64,000 nt of DNA from Ypsolopha sequella (taxonomy: Eukaryota; Arthropoda; Insecta; Lepidoptera; Ypsolophidae): positions 783,155 through 847,154 of the forward strand of contig CAKOHE010000044.1 of NCBI GenBank assembly GCA_934047225.1, given 5' to 3'. Every line of letters begins with the position of its first letter. Position 1 is the first letter of the stretch. A model generated the notes under the pieces. The model saw nothing but the letters and a program-made list of their open reading frames with translations. It did not search any database and was not told the origin of the DNA. This document shows, piece by piece, positions 12,381 through 25,000 of this stretch. The position numbers and the translations under genes were made by a program.

Positions 12381-12813
12381 TGTTTTGTAAATTATAGTAA
12401 GACAAGAAAGGAACATTAAATACATTGGTGATCGAACATCTTGGATAGTTAAAAGGAAATGTTAAATTTATACATTCAATGAGACTAGTACAATTAATTT
12501 GGTGATTGATAATAAATGAGATCTTGTATTTTACGACGGTTTCGTAGGGACTTTCCCCTCATTGTGAAAACACTGCCTGTCCCCTCGCCCCGCAGATCCA
12601 CCGCTGCGCCTGGACAGTGTTGTGCGGGCGACGATGACGCCGACGGAAGTCCGTCCGCCACATCTTGTTGCGGTTACTTTTATAAAATGATTGTCTATGC
12701 TCAGAGCAAATACAAGTTGGTTCCACTCAACAACTTTATAACGATACTGGAGCGTTAACTTACAATAACAGGGCCCATAATTTGACCTTTGAATTATTTA
12801 CCATTCAAGAGTA

Positions 12814-12846
<33 letters not shown>

Positions 12847-13290
12847 AATAACATTTATTTCCCAAAAACACGACACAAAGTAGAACAAAAAACAAAGAAG
12901 AACTTAAATAAAAGAAAAAAATTTAATAAAGTTAAAACACAAAAAGAAAGTTAAATTTATCCTAGTGGTATGAGTGTCGCGGCAAAGAGAAACAGGCTCC
13001 GACTCAGCATAATGCCGCAAACCGAAATCTGCGACGCTGTTATTCTGTCGTCACCTGCAGAGAGCCGCACGAATTCCATCGAGAGTGGACAACTATTGTT
13101 TATTTAATGTGTAAATGTATATGTGAGTATAATAGAGACAGCGATACGTATACCTACCTACCCAGATAAAAAAGTTGTATGAGTTATGGAGATAGAGACA
13201 CAAAGGTCATTTATTTTAGCTTTTAATGGAGGTTAGCACTGCAGTCTGGTTCTGATTATAAACTTATTGGTTTCATTCAAGATTAAGGTT
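12381..13290. other. No recognised gene; (GATA)n microsatellite at 12812-12845
   Basis: An 80-codon frame at 12516-12758 with a GC-rich middle (CCGCAGATCCACCGCTGCGCC) is not recognised and has no splice or family support. At 12812 a (TAGA)n run is followed by AATAACATTTATTT, which looks like the tail of a minus-strand retroelement, but no coding body is seen. Confidence 0.5.
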
Positions 13291-13649
13291 GCGTTCCTAA
13301 ACGCCCGGGTAAATGTAAAGTTTAACTGTCAACCGTTTAACAACCACCCAAGTGAAAACTTACAGTACATAAACCTCAGACCAATAAACCAATAGACAAA
13401 GTCTTAGTGCCGTCAAAACGTACTACCCAAAACTTCATTTCGACTTCTAATGACTCCTGTCCAAGTCACCAAATTATAATGTACTGTTACTTTTCTTAAG
13501 TGACAACATTGGTAATCCTTTGTAATTTGGTCGCGTTATAGCTTGTGTTTATGTTAGGAAGTAAGTCGGCTGATTTTTAAACAAAATTTTATTTAAGTTG
13601 TGTTTTGCTGCGAATTATCGAATGGAAAAGGGTAGAAGATACAAGGACA

Positions 13650-14142
13650 ATGTCCTGCTACGTGCGTGGTTGCAGATCCCATTCGGGGAGTAAAGAAAAC
13701 TGAACAGCAATATCAGTTTTCACAAGTGAGTAAAAAGTGATGTTTTCCGAGTAAATTAACCATAAAATGGAATTCCATTAAGAAAGACCGCATTTTACGA
13801 CGTGTCGTTTTCATATAGTAACGTAAATATAGCTTTTAGAATAAAAGTAAATCCTAAAATCATTAAAATAATTAAATCCGTTTTGAGGTTATTAGTGAAG
13901 TCAAAACAGTTGTCGGTAATTTGACTGATTTTGTGCTAGTATGAAGTATTGATTCAGCTTATTTTACTTTAGGTTCCCCAAAAATTAAGACATTCTTAAA
14001 CGATGGTTTGTTGCTATTAGCTGGAGTTGGAGACAGCACAAAACTAATTGGAAAGTGCTCAAAGCACTTCAATCCAGAGTGCTTTCTGAAAAGAACTATT
14101 GCGACCACGCTTAAAAGACGATGCGGTGCCCACCTTGAATTT
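13650..14142 (+). pseudogene. THAP zinc-finger remnant of P-like transposase
   Basis: ATG at 13650 gives MSCYVRGCRSHSGSKEN and a stop; a 1-2 base shift then continues NSNISFHK up to a GTGAGT donor near 13729. After a TTTACTTTAG acceptor (about 13973) follow FPKN, RWFVAIS and CSKHFNPECF, then KDDAVPTLNLPS. The spacing C-x4-C ... C-x2-H with the AVPT-like motif is the signature of THAP domains, the DNA-binding module of P-family transposases. Several frameshifts make it non-functional. Confidence 0.75.
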
Positions 14143-14434
14143 ACCTAGTAAAACAGAAGTTGTTTTGGTTGAATCCTTCACTACGCTCAAAATTCTAACT
14201 TAGAATCACGAGTCTTGCTCGAGATTCAAACTCGGCACTCGCAACAAAAATAAACTTTGCTCTCTTGTTGCACAAATTTTAATGCTTATTTTACTACTAT
14301 CTGTTTAAAAATGACCAATAAGTGTTATGTTTAATTCTAGGATTTGAGGACTGCAATGGAACCATCAAAAGCTGGCTTTGTAGTACGTAAATTGAAAAAA
14401 AACTTGCATTGAAAAAAAAATTCTCCAAGCCCTG

Positions 14435-14655
14435 GAAGGACCTGCTAACAGCATGCCTCTAATGAGTGTAAAAGACAGAGGAGGGCTGAATAAGCCATCA
14501 AAAAGCATTCAAAAAATCTACCAAACCGCAGAGAAAATCCTGAGAGAGTTTGAGGATGTAGTTACAAAAAAAAAGTGTAGGAAAAACACAGCACTTCAAA
14601 TCTATGATACACCAAATTTCACAAAGATTATTGGTACAGACAGACATACTTGACG
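14435..14655 (+). pseudogene. P-like transposase, central remnant
   Basis: The frame 14453-14653 reads MPLMSVKDRGGLNKPSKSIQ and then YQTAEKILREFEDVV. The GGLxxPS...xxxAEKxxRxF pattern is typical of the region following the RNase H-like fold in P/THAP9-type transposases. It lies inside the same terminal repeats and downstream of the THAP remnant, on the same strand. It is short and isolated, so this is assignment by motif and context only. Confidence 0.5.
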
Positions 14656-16226
14656 ACCTACCGACCTACATGACCATTCGTTGGATAACTTCGTGTTCGA
14701 CACGTATTTGAAACTTAGAATACATCACATGACGAAGGGAATTACTGCACCCATCGAAAATATACGCTCATTACTGACGAAAACAATAATTTTCAAAGGT
14801 CATTAAATACGTTTATTTTTGGCTGCTTTGTAAATCTTAATGACATGCGAAAATCAAACGTACTCACTGGAGAAAATTGAGAAATTAAACAACCATGAAG
14901 TTTAAAAAAATTAAGCTTCTCAATAAAACGATTCAATTATGCATTTTGTATGCGAAGGTCAAAATGTTATTTTTATTTTTGATGTTTTATATAATAATAT
15001 GTAAAATAGTAATTCTGGAGTTTGCAACAAATTGTTTCTTTTATCCTCTGATTGTTTTTCTGAGTTTTATTATTATTATCATTATTTCACAATTGTTTGA
15101 GAGGGATCCTTTTGAGTGTAAAGGAGGCTAGTTTTCATGGCGGCGCCTTCCTCACAAAATATGTATTTTTACCGTATTTTTTAGTGGGACCGTGTGTGTG
15201 TGTGTGCGGATGTATGTATGTAAACGTGGTATTCTTAGTTTTGAAAATAAAGTTGATTATTTCATTCCATAAATATTTGGCAGGTTTCTCAATTTCATAT
15301 ATTATTTTATCTACTCCCATACTACAATATGTAAGGTAATTGCATCATCAAAATCAGTTTTATAAGTACCTATACTGTTTATCTGATAATATTACATTAT
15401 AACACCGTGATTCCGCGCTGCTATTGGCCCAATTTACTATAACACCGCTAGAGAGCCAATCAACAACAGCGACGAGAAATAAGTCCCGACCTTATTTCTC
15501 AAGCCACGCCCACTTTATCCTAGTTGCTACTAATTACTTCTAATTACCGGTCGATGAACTCGATGTTCATGAACGAGTGTTCTTCTCATTTTTCGTGAAA
15601 TTGTTAGTTGAAAATATGATTAAAATACGATATTTTTGATGCTCGTAGATTAAGTATTGTGTCCAACTGAACATAAATAGACATTTTGACACTTGTGCAA
15701 AACTATTACGAAACTCACTTAGTTCGTTTCGTTAACAAGCACTCGTGTCCCAATGACTTAAATTATGTTACAGTTGCACAAAATACTATGATAATCTATG
15801 TAGTTTTCTAACTGTACAACAAGGTATTATTAAGGCTTTTTTTTATCCAAATCGATATCGATAAAGTCTGCAAACCGGTAGTCCGATACATGCCTAGTTG
15901 CAAGCGTTTGAAAGATAGGGCTGTAGCCGGCTTGAAATCGACGTACTGATAAAAATACTGCCATCTTGTTTTTTTCATACGGAGAGTTGTATATGTGAAA
16001 GTAGCATAGCTTTACCATCCTAGGTTTCTGCTTAATTAGATTTTGTCTATTGGTTTATTGGTCTGAGACATAAACCTTGTCAGAAATGTAAAATTCACTT
16101 TGACAGTTGAAATTTTACATTTACCCCGGCGTTTAGGAACGCTACTTAAGATTTGTCATGTTGGTAATACAGAATAGGGTGCATTCCATTTTGGTCAAAT
16201 ATTGATATATTGCTTTTGCATTCCAG

Positions 16227-16346
16227 CTCGAGCCGAGGGCGAAGCGGACCAGCACGCCGGCAGCGCCGCCCTGGGACCTTCTGTACGTGACAGACGAACA
16301 AGCCGAGTTAGATAATAGTATCAGTAATATTGTATCATCCATGTAA
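16227..16346 (+). other. Exon-like open segment (unidentified, possible terminal exon)
   Basis: After a good acceptor (TTGCTTTTGCATTCCAG) the frame LEPRAKRTSTPAAPP, then WDLLYVTDEQAELDNSISNI, runs 39 codons to TAA. It is markedly more GC-rich than its surroundings. I do not recognise the protein, and no partner exon is seen upstream. It could be a terminal exon of a host gene or a relic carried by a transposon; it starts just 85 bp past the P-like element. Confidence 0.35.
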
Positions 16347-16377
16347 AATAACTAGACGGATTTCATAACCAATATAC

Positions 16378-16510
16378 ATACATACATACATATACTCATC
16401 CTTGTCTCCTAGAAAGGTAGGCAGATACCACAAATTTCCCTCTGCTACAATCCTGGCACACCTCTTTCGCCTCTTCCTCATCCATCAATCTAGTGAGACA
16501 AGCCATCCCA
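16378..16510 (+). repeat. (CATA)n followed by dispersed fragment shared with 39803 and 32815
   Basis: After a CATA run, a block with ACCACAAATTTCCCTCTGCT and CTCATCCATCAATCTAGT is matched at 39803-39905 (same strand) and 32815-32915 (opposite strand). In the opposite frame it can be read as MDVEEAKELCLDRSRWKSVV, which suggests the 3' end of a retroelement ORF. The 16.51-17.16 kb stretch that follows shows no recognisable feature. Confidence 0.55.
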
Positions 16511-17191
16511 AGTAACAATTCATTCGGGCCTAGGTTGTGAAAACTTCCTTTAGTTTGTATTTGGGTCGCAAAAAGGTTAATGCTTTTCTATCTAGGCATA
16601 TTAAGAACTTGAGAATGATTATTAAGTTCTAAAACTAATTGTTTATCATAACAACCTTTAAGCCGTTGACAAGAGTTTAAATTAACGTTATTTTGACTTG
16701 TGTTTCACGACCTTAAAGTCCTAGGATCTTATAGTTGATGTAGACTCTTGATAAGGTTCTGGAGAGGCTAGGATTATGCTTAAGTGAGATCTAAAGGTTA
16801 AATTTTTAACTTTGATATAACCACAAAGCTATGGAATGTTGAAATTACTTAGAAGTTATTTCTAAAACCTATCTAAAGCCTTTAGGCTGTATAAAAGTTG
16901 TCTCGGCAAACAAATTAGGACTGCATGGTGAAAACCAAAACCAAAAGGCTATAGTTCAGAGCTGAAGGCATGATTTATGTCCTACAAGAATATTTGAAAG
17001 CTTTAGAGGCATTCTCAAATATTATCAGTTGTCTCCGCGAATTCAAATTACGATGTCTTGCAAATTGAACCAACACAGGGTGATTTCAAAAAAACGGAGT
17101 GGAAATTTTAAACGGAAAGTGCGGAAAATTTCCTACGAATAATGAATACAGCGGTTAATATATATTATTAGGGTTCCGTACCTCTAAAGGA

Positions 17192-18799
17192 AAAAAACCG
17201 GTCAAGTGCGAGTCAGACTCGCATACCTAGGGCTCCATATTATGGATGAAAAATTTAATTTTGTCATTTTTTTCAACCGCTTGAATTGTCCTGTAATCTT
17301 TACGTAAACACATATTACCATGATTTTTTTCATGTTTTTCAGTCTACAAGTTTTGGAGATAAGGGGGGGGGGGGACATACAATTTTTTATGATTTTTCAA
17401 GGATTTCTTGAAATAAATGCAAATAGCCAAACTATAAATTTTTACAATAAACTTTTTAATACCTACAATTTGATACCCATAATGTATTTTTATAAAAAAT
17501 ATTTTTTATTTATTATAATTCCTTTTTTATATTTTACGCTTTTGCAAAATGTTTTTTGCCGCTATATTTTTCCTGTAATAAGCCAGTTATGATCTATAAT
17601 TGTCATTTTTTTCATATTTTTCGGTCCACCGGTTTCGGAGATAAAAAGGGGGGGGGGGACATACATATTTTTGTGTTAATTTAAAGATTTTTCGAAACTA
17701 TTGAGAATAAATATAATAAAAATATATGTTTTTACAAAAACAAAAAAATATTTTTTTTGTCAAAACTTTGACAGCCTGCATCTCCCAAACGGCTGGAGCT
17801 AGACCCATGTTGATGGATGTCTAGGAAAAGGTCTTGACGAGATCTACCTGCCGAAAAAGTCAAAACTTTACAGGCCCGTATCTCCTAAAGGGCTGATGCT
17901 AGAACCATGTTCATGGTATTCCAAAAAAAGTCCTCGGCGAGATCTAGATGACAGTAAAAAAATTGCTATAATTTTGATCGGCCATATCTCCCGAATGGCT
18001 AATTTTAAGGAGTTTGGGTTTCAATTATAGTGATCGGTCAAGCTGGAGCTACATGACCAAAAAAAATTTTGACAATTTTTGAACAGGTTTAAAGAAGTAT
18101 TCTGATTTGCATGAAACTCGGTATCAAGGGGCATTTAGGATCGCCGATTACGCTACCGTATTCAAATTGGACATTTTTTGACAACTGATAGGGATTTTGA
18201 CACTTTTTCGGAAAAACTTTGATCGGTGAGTCCCTGTATTCCCAGAGGGAGTGAGAGTACTTAAAATGTTTGTTTCTGAAAAAAAAAAATATTTGTTTCC
18301 TGTAGGCCACGCGGGCGAAGCCGCGGGCAGAAGCTAGTTTTTTTATATTTTTCATTTGTGCTATTTTTTTTTAACTTCTATAGATTTCCTGTAATTGGCC
18401 AGTTTTCATATTTTTTGTTCTACCAGTTTCGGAGATAAGGGGGGGAACATACATATTTTTGTGGTTTTTTCAAAATTTCTCGAAACTTGTGAGAGTAAAT
18501 TTAGTAAAAGTATATATTTTTACAATCAGATTTTTAATATCTACAATTTGATACCCATATTGTATTTTTAGGATAATATTTTTTATTTTTCTTACTTTTA
18601 TTTTTGAAATATTTTGAAAAATTTCAAATTTTTAAATTTTTTTACACTCTGATATGTGGGCAAATTAATTATTTATATGCCAAATTTCATGTCTTTATCT
18701 TGAACGGTGCTAAAGTTATGAGGCTGTGACATACGGATGGACGGACAACGGAGTCTCACCATAAAGGTTCCTTTTGTACCTTTTAGGTACGGAACCCTA
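17192..18799 (+). repeat. Long copy of the AAGTGCGAGTC interspersed family, composite
   Basis: It starts AAACCGGTCAAGTGCGAG and ends TAGGTACGGAACCCTAAAAA. The body contains the G-run motif GATAAGGGGGGG plus ACATACATATTTTTG three times (near 17359, 17639 and 18432), as also at 42100 and 54217. A distinct segment at about 17755-18345 (GTCAAAACTTTGACAGCC, with AAACGGCTGGAGCTAGACCC) is related to the arms of the foldback at 28.9-30.3 kb, so the copy is nested or chimeric. The flanks 17160-17191 and 18800-18930 carry further end fragments of the same family. Confidence 0.65.
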
Positions 18800-19030
18800 A
18801 AAACAGAACCCTTATAGGATCACTTTGTTGTCCATCTGTCTGCCCGCCTATCCGTCTATCTGTCCAGACCCTTTATCTCAAGAACGCGTGAAGTTATCAA
18901 ATTGAAATTAAAACCATATAATCAAGTCTACTGTTACTTGAAGTTGCGAAAAAAATAAATTTTTATGTTAACACAAAAAAAATACGGCTTTTAATGCCAC
19001 TAAAATCGTATATTTCGACATTCTCAAGGG

Positions 19031-22000
19031 AATCAAAATGTATAGGGTACTTTCCGTTGACCTAGAACTATGAAAGGCAAGTAGTAGTACAACAACGCTT
19101 TCAGGATGCTGTTGGGGCTGCCCCGCTTCTGTAGTGCATCGGGAATGTTTGCCGAAGGGAATCAAAATGTATAGGGTACTTTCCGTTGACCTAGAACTAT
19201 GAAAGGCAAGTAGTAGTACAACAACGCTTTCAGGATGCTGTTGGGGCTGCCCCGCTTCTGTAGTGCATCGGGAATGTTTGCCGAAGGGAATCAAAATGTA
19301 TAGGGTACTTTCCGTTGACCTAGAACTATGAAAGGCAAGTATGAGTACAACAACGCTTTCAGGATGCTGTTGGGGCTGCCCCGCTTCTGTAGTGCATCGG
19401 GAATGTTTGCCGAAGGGAATCAAAATGTATAGGGTACTTTCCGTTGACCTAGAACTATGAAAGGCAAGTAGTAGTACAACAACGCTTTCAGGATGCTGTT
19501 GGGGCTGCCCCGCTTCTGTAGTGCATCGGGAATGTTTGCCGAAGGGAATCAAAATGTATAGGGTACTTTCCGTTGACCTAGAACTATGAAAGGCAAGTAT
19601 GAGTACAACAACGCTTTCAGGATGCTGTTGGGGCTGCCCCGCTTCTGTAGTGCATCGGGAATGTTTGCCGAAGGGAATCAAAATGTATAGGGTACTTTCC
19701 GTTGACCTAGAACTATGAAAGGCAAGTATGAGTACAACAACGCTTTCAGGATGCTGTTGGGGCTGCCCCGCTTCTGTAGTGCATCGGGAATGTTTGCCGA
19801 AGGGAATCAAAATGTATAGGGTACTTTCCGTTGACCTAGAACTATGAAAGGCAAGTATGAGTACAACAACGCTTTCAGGATGCTGTTGGGGCTGCCCCGC
19901 TTCTGTAGTGCATCGGGAATGTTTGCCGAAGGGAATCAAAATGTATAGGGTACTTTCCGTTGACCTAGAACTATGAAAGGCAAGTATTAGTACAACAACG
20001 CTTTCAGGATGCTGTTGGGGCTGCCCCGCTTCTGTAGTGCATCGGGAATGTTTGCCGAAGGGAATCAAAATGTATAGGGTACTTTCCGTTGACCTAGAAC
20101 TATGAAAGGCAAGTATGAGTACAACAACGCTTTCAGGATGCTGTTGGGGCTGCCCCGCTTCTGTAGTGCATCGGGAATGTTTGCCGAAGGGAATCAAAAT
20201 GTATAGGGTACTTTCCGTTGACCTAGAACTATGAAAGGCAAGTATTAGTACAACAACGCTTTCAGGATGCTGTTGGGGCTGCCCCGCTTCTGTAGTGCAT
20301 CGGGAATGTTTGCCGAAGGGAATCAAAATGTATAGGGTACTTTCCGTTGACCTAGAACTATGAAAGGCAAGTAGTAGTACAACAACGCTTTCAGGATGCT
20401 GTTGGGGCTGCCCCGCTTCTGTAGTGCATCGGGAATGTTTGCCGAAGGGAATCAAAATGTATAGGGTACTTTCCGTTGACCTAGAACTATGAAAGGCAAG
20501 TATGAGTACAACAACGCTTTCAGGATGCTGTTGGGGCTGCCCCGCTTCTGTAGTGCATCGGGAATGTTTGCCGAAGGGAATCAAAATGTATAGGGTACTT
20601 TCCGTTGACCTAGAACTATGAAAGGCAAGTATTAGTACAACAACGCTTTCAGGATGCTGTTGGGGCTGCCCCGCTTCTGTAGTGCATCGGGAATGTTTGC
20701 CGAAGGGAATCAAAATGTATAGGGTACTTTCCGTTGACCTAGAACTATGAAAGGCAAGTATGAGTACAACAACGCTTTCAGGATGCTGTTGGGGCTGCCC
20801 CGCTTCTGTAGTGCATCGGGAATGTTTGCCGAAGGGAATCAAAATGTATAGGGTACTTTCCGTTGACCTAGAACTATGAAAGGCAAGTATTAGTACAACA
20901 ACGCTTTCAGGATGCTGTTGGGGCTGCCCCGCTTCTGTAGTGCATCGGGAATGTTTGCCGAAGGGAATCAAAATGTATAGGGTACTTTCCGTTGACCTAG
21001 AACTATGAAAGGCAAGTATGAGTACAACAACGCTTTCAGGATGCTGTTGGGGCTGCCCCGCTTCTGTAGTGCATCGGGAATGTTTGCCGAAGGGAATCAA
21101 AATGTATAGGGTACTTTCCGTTGACCTAGAACTATGAAAGGCAAGTATTAGTACAACAACGCTTTCAGGATGCTGTTGGGGCTGCCCCGCTTCTGTAGTG
21201 CATCGGGAATGTTTGCCGAAGGGAATCAAAATGTATAGGGTACTTTCCGTTGACCTAGAACTATGAAAGGCAAGTATTAGTACAACAACGCTTTCAGGAT
21301 GCTGTTGGGGCTGCCCCGCTTCTGTAGTGCATCGGGAATGTTTGCCGAAGGGAATCAAAATGTATAGGGTACTTTCCGTTGACCTAGAACTATGAAAGGC
21401 AAGTATGAGTACAACAACGCTTTCAGGATGCTGTTGGGGCTGCCCCGCTTCTGTAGTGCATCGGGAATGTTTGCCGAAGGGAATCAAAATGTATAGGGTA
21501 CTTTCCGTTGACCTAGAACTATGAAAGGCAAGTATTAGTACAACAACGCTTTCAGGATGCTGTTGGGGCTGCCCCGCTTCTGTAGTGCATCGGGAATGTT
21601 TGCCGAAGGGAATCAAAATGTATAGGGTACTTTCCGTTGACCTAGAACTATGAAAGGCAAGTATTAGTACAACAACGCTTTCAGGATGCTGTTGGGGCTG
21701 CCCCGCTTCTGTAGTGCATCGGGAATGTTTGCCGAAGGGAATCAAAATGTATAGGGTACTTTCCGTTGACCTAGAACTATGAAAGGCAAGTATGAGTACA
21801 ACAACGCTTTCAGGATGCTGTTGGGGCTGCCCCGCTTCTGTAGTGCATCGGGAATGTTTGCCGAAGGGAATCAAAATGTATAGGGTACTTTCCGTTGACC
21901 TAGAACTATGAAAGGCAAGTAGTAGTACAACAACGCTTTCAGGATGCTGTTGGGGCTGCCCCGCTTCTGTAGTGCATCGGGAATGTTTGCCGAAGGGAAT

Positions 22001-25000
22001 CAAAATGTATAGGGTACTTTCCGTTGACCTAGAACTATGAAAGGCAAGTATGAGTACAACAACGCTTTCAGGATGCTGTTGGGGCTGCCCCGCTTCTGTA
22101 GTGCATCGGGAATGTTTGCCGAAGGGAATCAAAATGTATAGGGTACTTTCCGTTGACCTAGAACTATGAAAGGCAAGTATGAGTACAACAACGCTTTCAG
22201 GATGCTGTTGGGGCTGCCCCGCTTCTGTAGTGCATCGGGAATGTTTGCCGAAGGGAATCAAAATGTATAGGGTACTTTCCGTTGACCTAGAACTATGAAA
22301 GGCAAGTATTAGTACAACAACGCTTTCAGGATGCTGTTGGGGCTGCCCCGCTTCTGTAGTGCATCGGGAATGTTTGCCGAAGGGAATCAAAATGTATAGG
22401 GTACTTTCCGTTGACCTAGAACTATGAAAGGCAAGTATGAGTACAACAACGCTTTCAGGATGCTGTTGGGGCTGCCCCGCTTCTGTAGTGCATCGGGAAT
22501 GTTTGCCGAAGGGAATCAAAATGTATAGGGTACTTTCCGTTGACCTAGAACTATGAAAGGCAAGTAGTAGTACAACAACGCTTTCAGGATGCTGTTGGGG
22601 CTGCCCCGCTTCTGTAGTGCATCGGGAATGTTTGCCGAAGGGAATCAAAATGTATAGGGTACTTTCCGTTGACCTAGAACTATGAAAGGCAAGTAGTAGT
22701 ACAACAACGCTTTCAGGATGCTGTTGGGGCTGCCCCGCTTCTGTAGTGCATCGGGAATGTTTGCCGAAGGGAATCAAAATGTATAGGGTACTTTCCGTTG
22801 ACCTAGAACTATGAAAGGCAAGTATGAGTACAACAACGCTTTCAGGATGCTGTTGGGGCTGCCCCGCTTCTGTAGTGCATCGGGAATGTTTGCCGAAGGG
22901 AATCAAAATGTATAGGGTACTTTCCGTTGACCTAGAACTATGAAAGGCAAGTATGAGTACAACAACGCTTTCAGGATGCTGTTGGGGCTGCCCCGCTTCT
23001 GTAGTGCATCGGGAATGTTTGCCGAAGGGAATCAAAATGTATAGGGTACTTTCCGTTGACCTAGAACTATGAAAGGCAAGTATTAGTACAACAACGCTTT
23101 CAGGATGCTGTTGGGGCTGCCCCGCTTCTGTAGTGCATCGGGAATGTTTGCCGAAGGGAATCAAAATGTATAGGGTACTTTCCGTTGACCTAGAACTATG
23201 AAAGGCAAGTATGAGTACAACAACGCTTTCAGGATGCTGTTGGGGCTGCCCCGCTTCTGTAGTGCATCGGGAATGTTTGCCGAAGGGAATCAAAATGTAT
23301 AGGGTACTTTCCGTTGACCTAGAACTATGAAAGGCAAGTATGAGTACAACAACGCTTTCAGGATGCTGTTGGGGCTGCCCCGCTTCTGTAGTGCATCGGG
23401 AATGTTTGCCGAAGGGAATCAAAATGTATAGGGTACTTTCCGTTGACCTAGAACTATGAAAGGCAAGTATTAGTACAACAACGCTTTCAGGATGCTGTTG
23501 GGGCTGCCCCGCTTCTGTAGTGCATCGGGAATGTTTGCCGAAGGGAATCAAAATGTATAGGGTACTTTCCGTTGACCTAGAACTATGAAAGGCAAGTATG
23601 AGTACAACAACGCTTTCAGGATGCTGTTGGGGCTGCCCCGCTTCTGTAGTGCATCGGGAATGTTTGCCGAAGGGAATCAAAATGTATAGGGTACTTTCCG
23701 TTGACCTAGAACTATGAAAGGCAAGTATTAGTACAACAACGCTTTCAGGATGCTGTTGGGGCTGCCCCGCTTCTGTAGTGCATCGGGAATGTTTGCCGAA
23801 GGGAATCAAAATGTATAGGGTACTTTCCGTTGACCTAGAACTATGAAAGGCAAGTAGTAGTACAACAACGCTTTCAGGATGCTGTTGGGGCTGCCCCGCT
23901 TCTGTAGTGCATCGGGAATGTTTGCCGAAGGGAATCAAAATGTATAGGGTACTTTCCGTTGACCTAGAACTATGAAAGGCAAGTATGAGTACAACAACGC
24001 TTTCAGGATGCTGTTGGGGCTGCCCCGCTTCTGTAGTGCATCGGGAATGTTTGCCGAAGGGAATCAAAATGTATAGGGTACTTTCCGTTGACCTAGAACT
24101 ATGAAAGGCAAGTATTAGTACAACAACGCTTTCAGGATGCTGTTGGGGCTGCCCCGCTTCTGTAGTGCATCGGGAATGTTTGCCGAAGGGAATCAAAATG
24201 TATAGGGTACTTTCCGTTGACCTAGAACTATGAAAGGCAAGTATGAGTACAACAACGCTTTCAGGATGCTGTTGGGGCTGCCCCGCTTCTGTAGTGCATC
24301 GGGAATGTTTGCCGAAGGGAATCAAAATGTATAGGGTACTTTCCGTTGACCTAGAACTATGAAAGGCAAGTATTAGTACAACAACGCTTTCAGGATGCTG
24401 TTGGGGCTGCCCCGCTTCTGTAGTGCATCGGGAATGTTTGCCGAAGGGAATCAAAATGTATAGGGTACTTTCCGTTGACCTAGAACTATGAAAGGCAAGT
24501 ATGAGTACAACAACGCTTTCAGGATGCTGTTGGGGCTGCCCCGCTTCTGTAGTGCATCGGGAATGTTTGCCGAAGGGAATCAAAATGTATAGGGTACTTT
24601 CCGTTGACCTAGAACTATGAAAGGCAAGTATTAGTACAACAACGCTTTCAGGATGCTGTTGGGGCTGCCCCGCTTCTGTAGTGCATCGGGAATGTTTGCC
24701 GAAGGGAATCAAAATGTATAGGGTACTTTCCGTTGACCTAGAACTATGAAAGGCAAGTATGAGTACAACAACGCTTTCAGGATGCTGTTGGGGCTGCCCC
24801 GCTTCTGTAGTGCATCGGGAATGTTTGCCGAAGGGAATCAAAATGTATAGGGTACTTTCCGTTGACCTAGAACTATGAAAGGCAAGTATGAGTACAACAA
24901 CGCTTTCAGGATGCTGTTGGGGCTGCCCCGCTTCTGTAGTGCATCGGGAATGTTTGCCGAAGGGAATCAAAATGTATAGGGTACTTTCCGTTGACCTAGA

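Larger units (their letters stand above)
13291..16142 (+). mobile_element. Decayed P-like (THAP-domain) DNA transposon
   Basis: Long terminal inverted repeats (about 110 bp, 13291-13400 and about 16034-16142) begin GCGTTCCTAAACGCC, continue into GGGTAAATGTAAA, and include ACCAATAAACCAATAGAC. Inside are remnants of a THAP zinc finger and of a downstream transposase segment. I see no convincing target duplication (P elements make 8 bp). A (TG)n run lies near 15193. Much of 14700-15990 is AT-rich and unrecognised. Confidence 0.75.

Noticed and set aside
12516..12758. 80-codon frame with GC-rich middle as a gene
   Set aside because: No recognisable domain, no splice or promoter support, and no repeat-family match.
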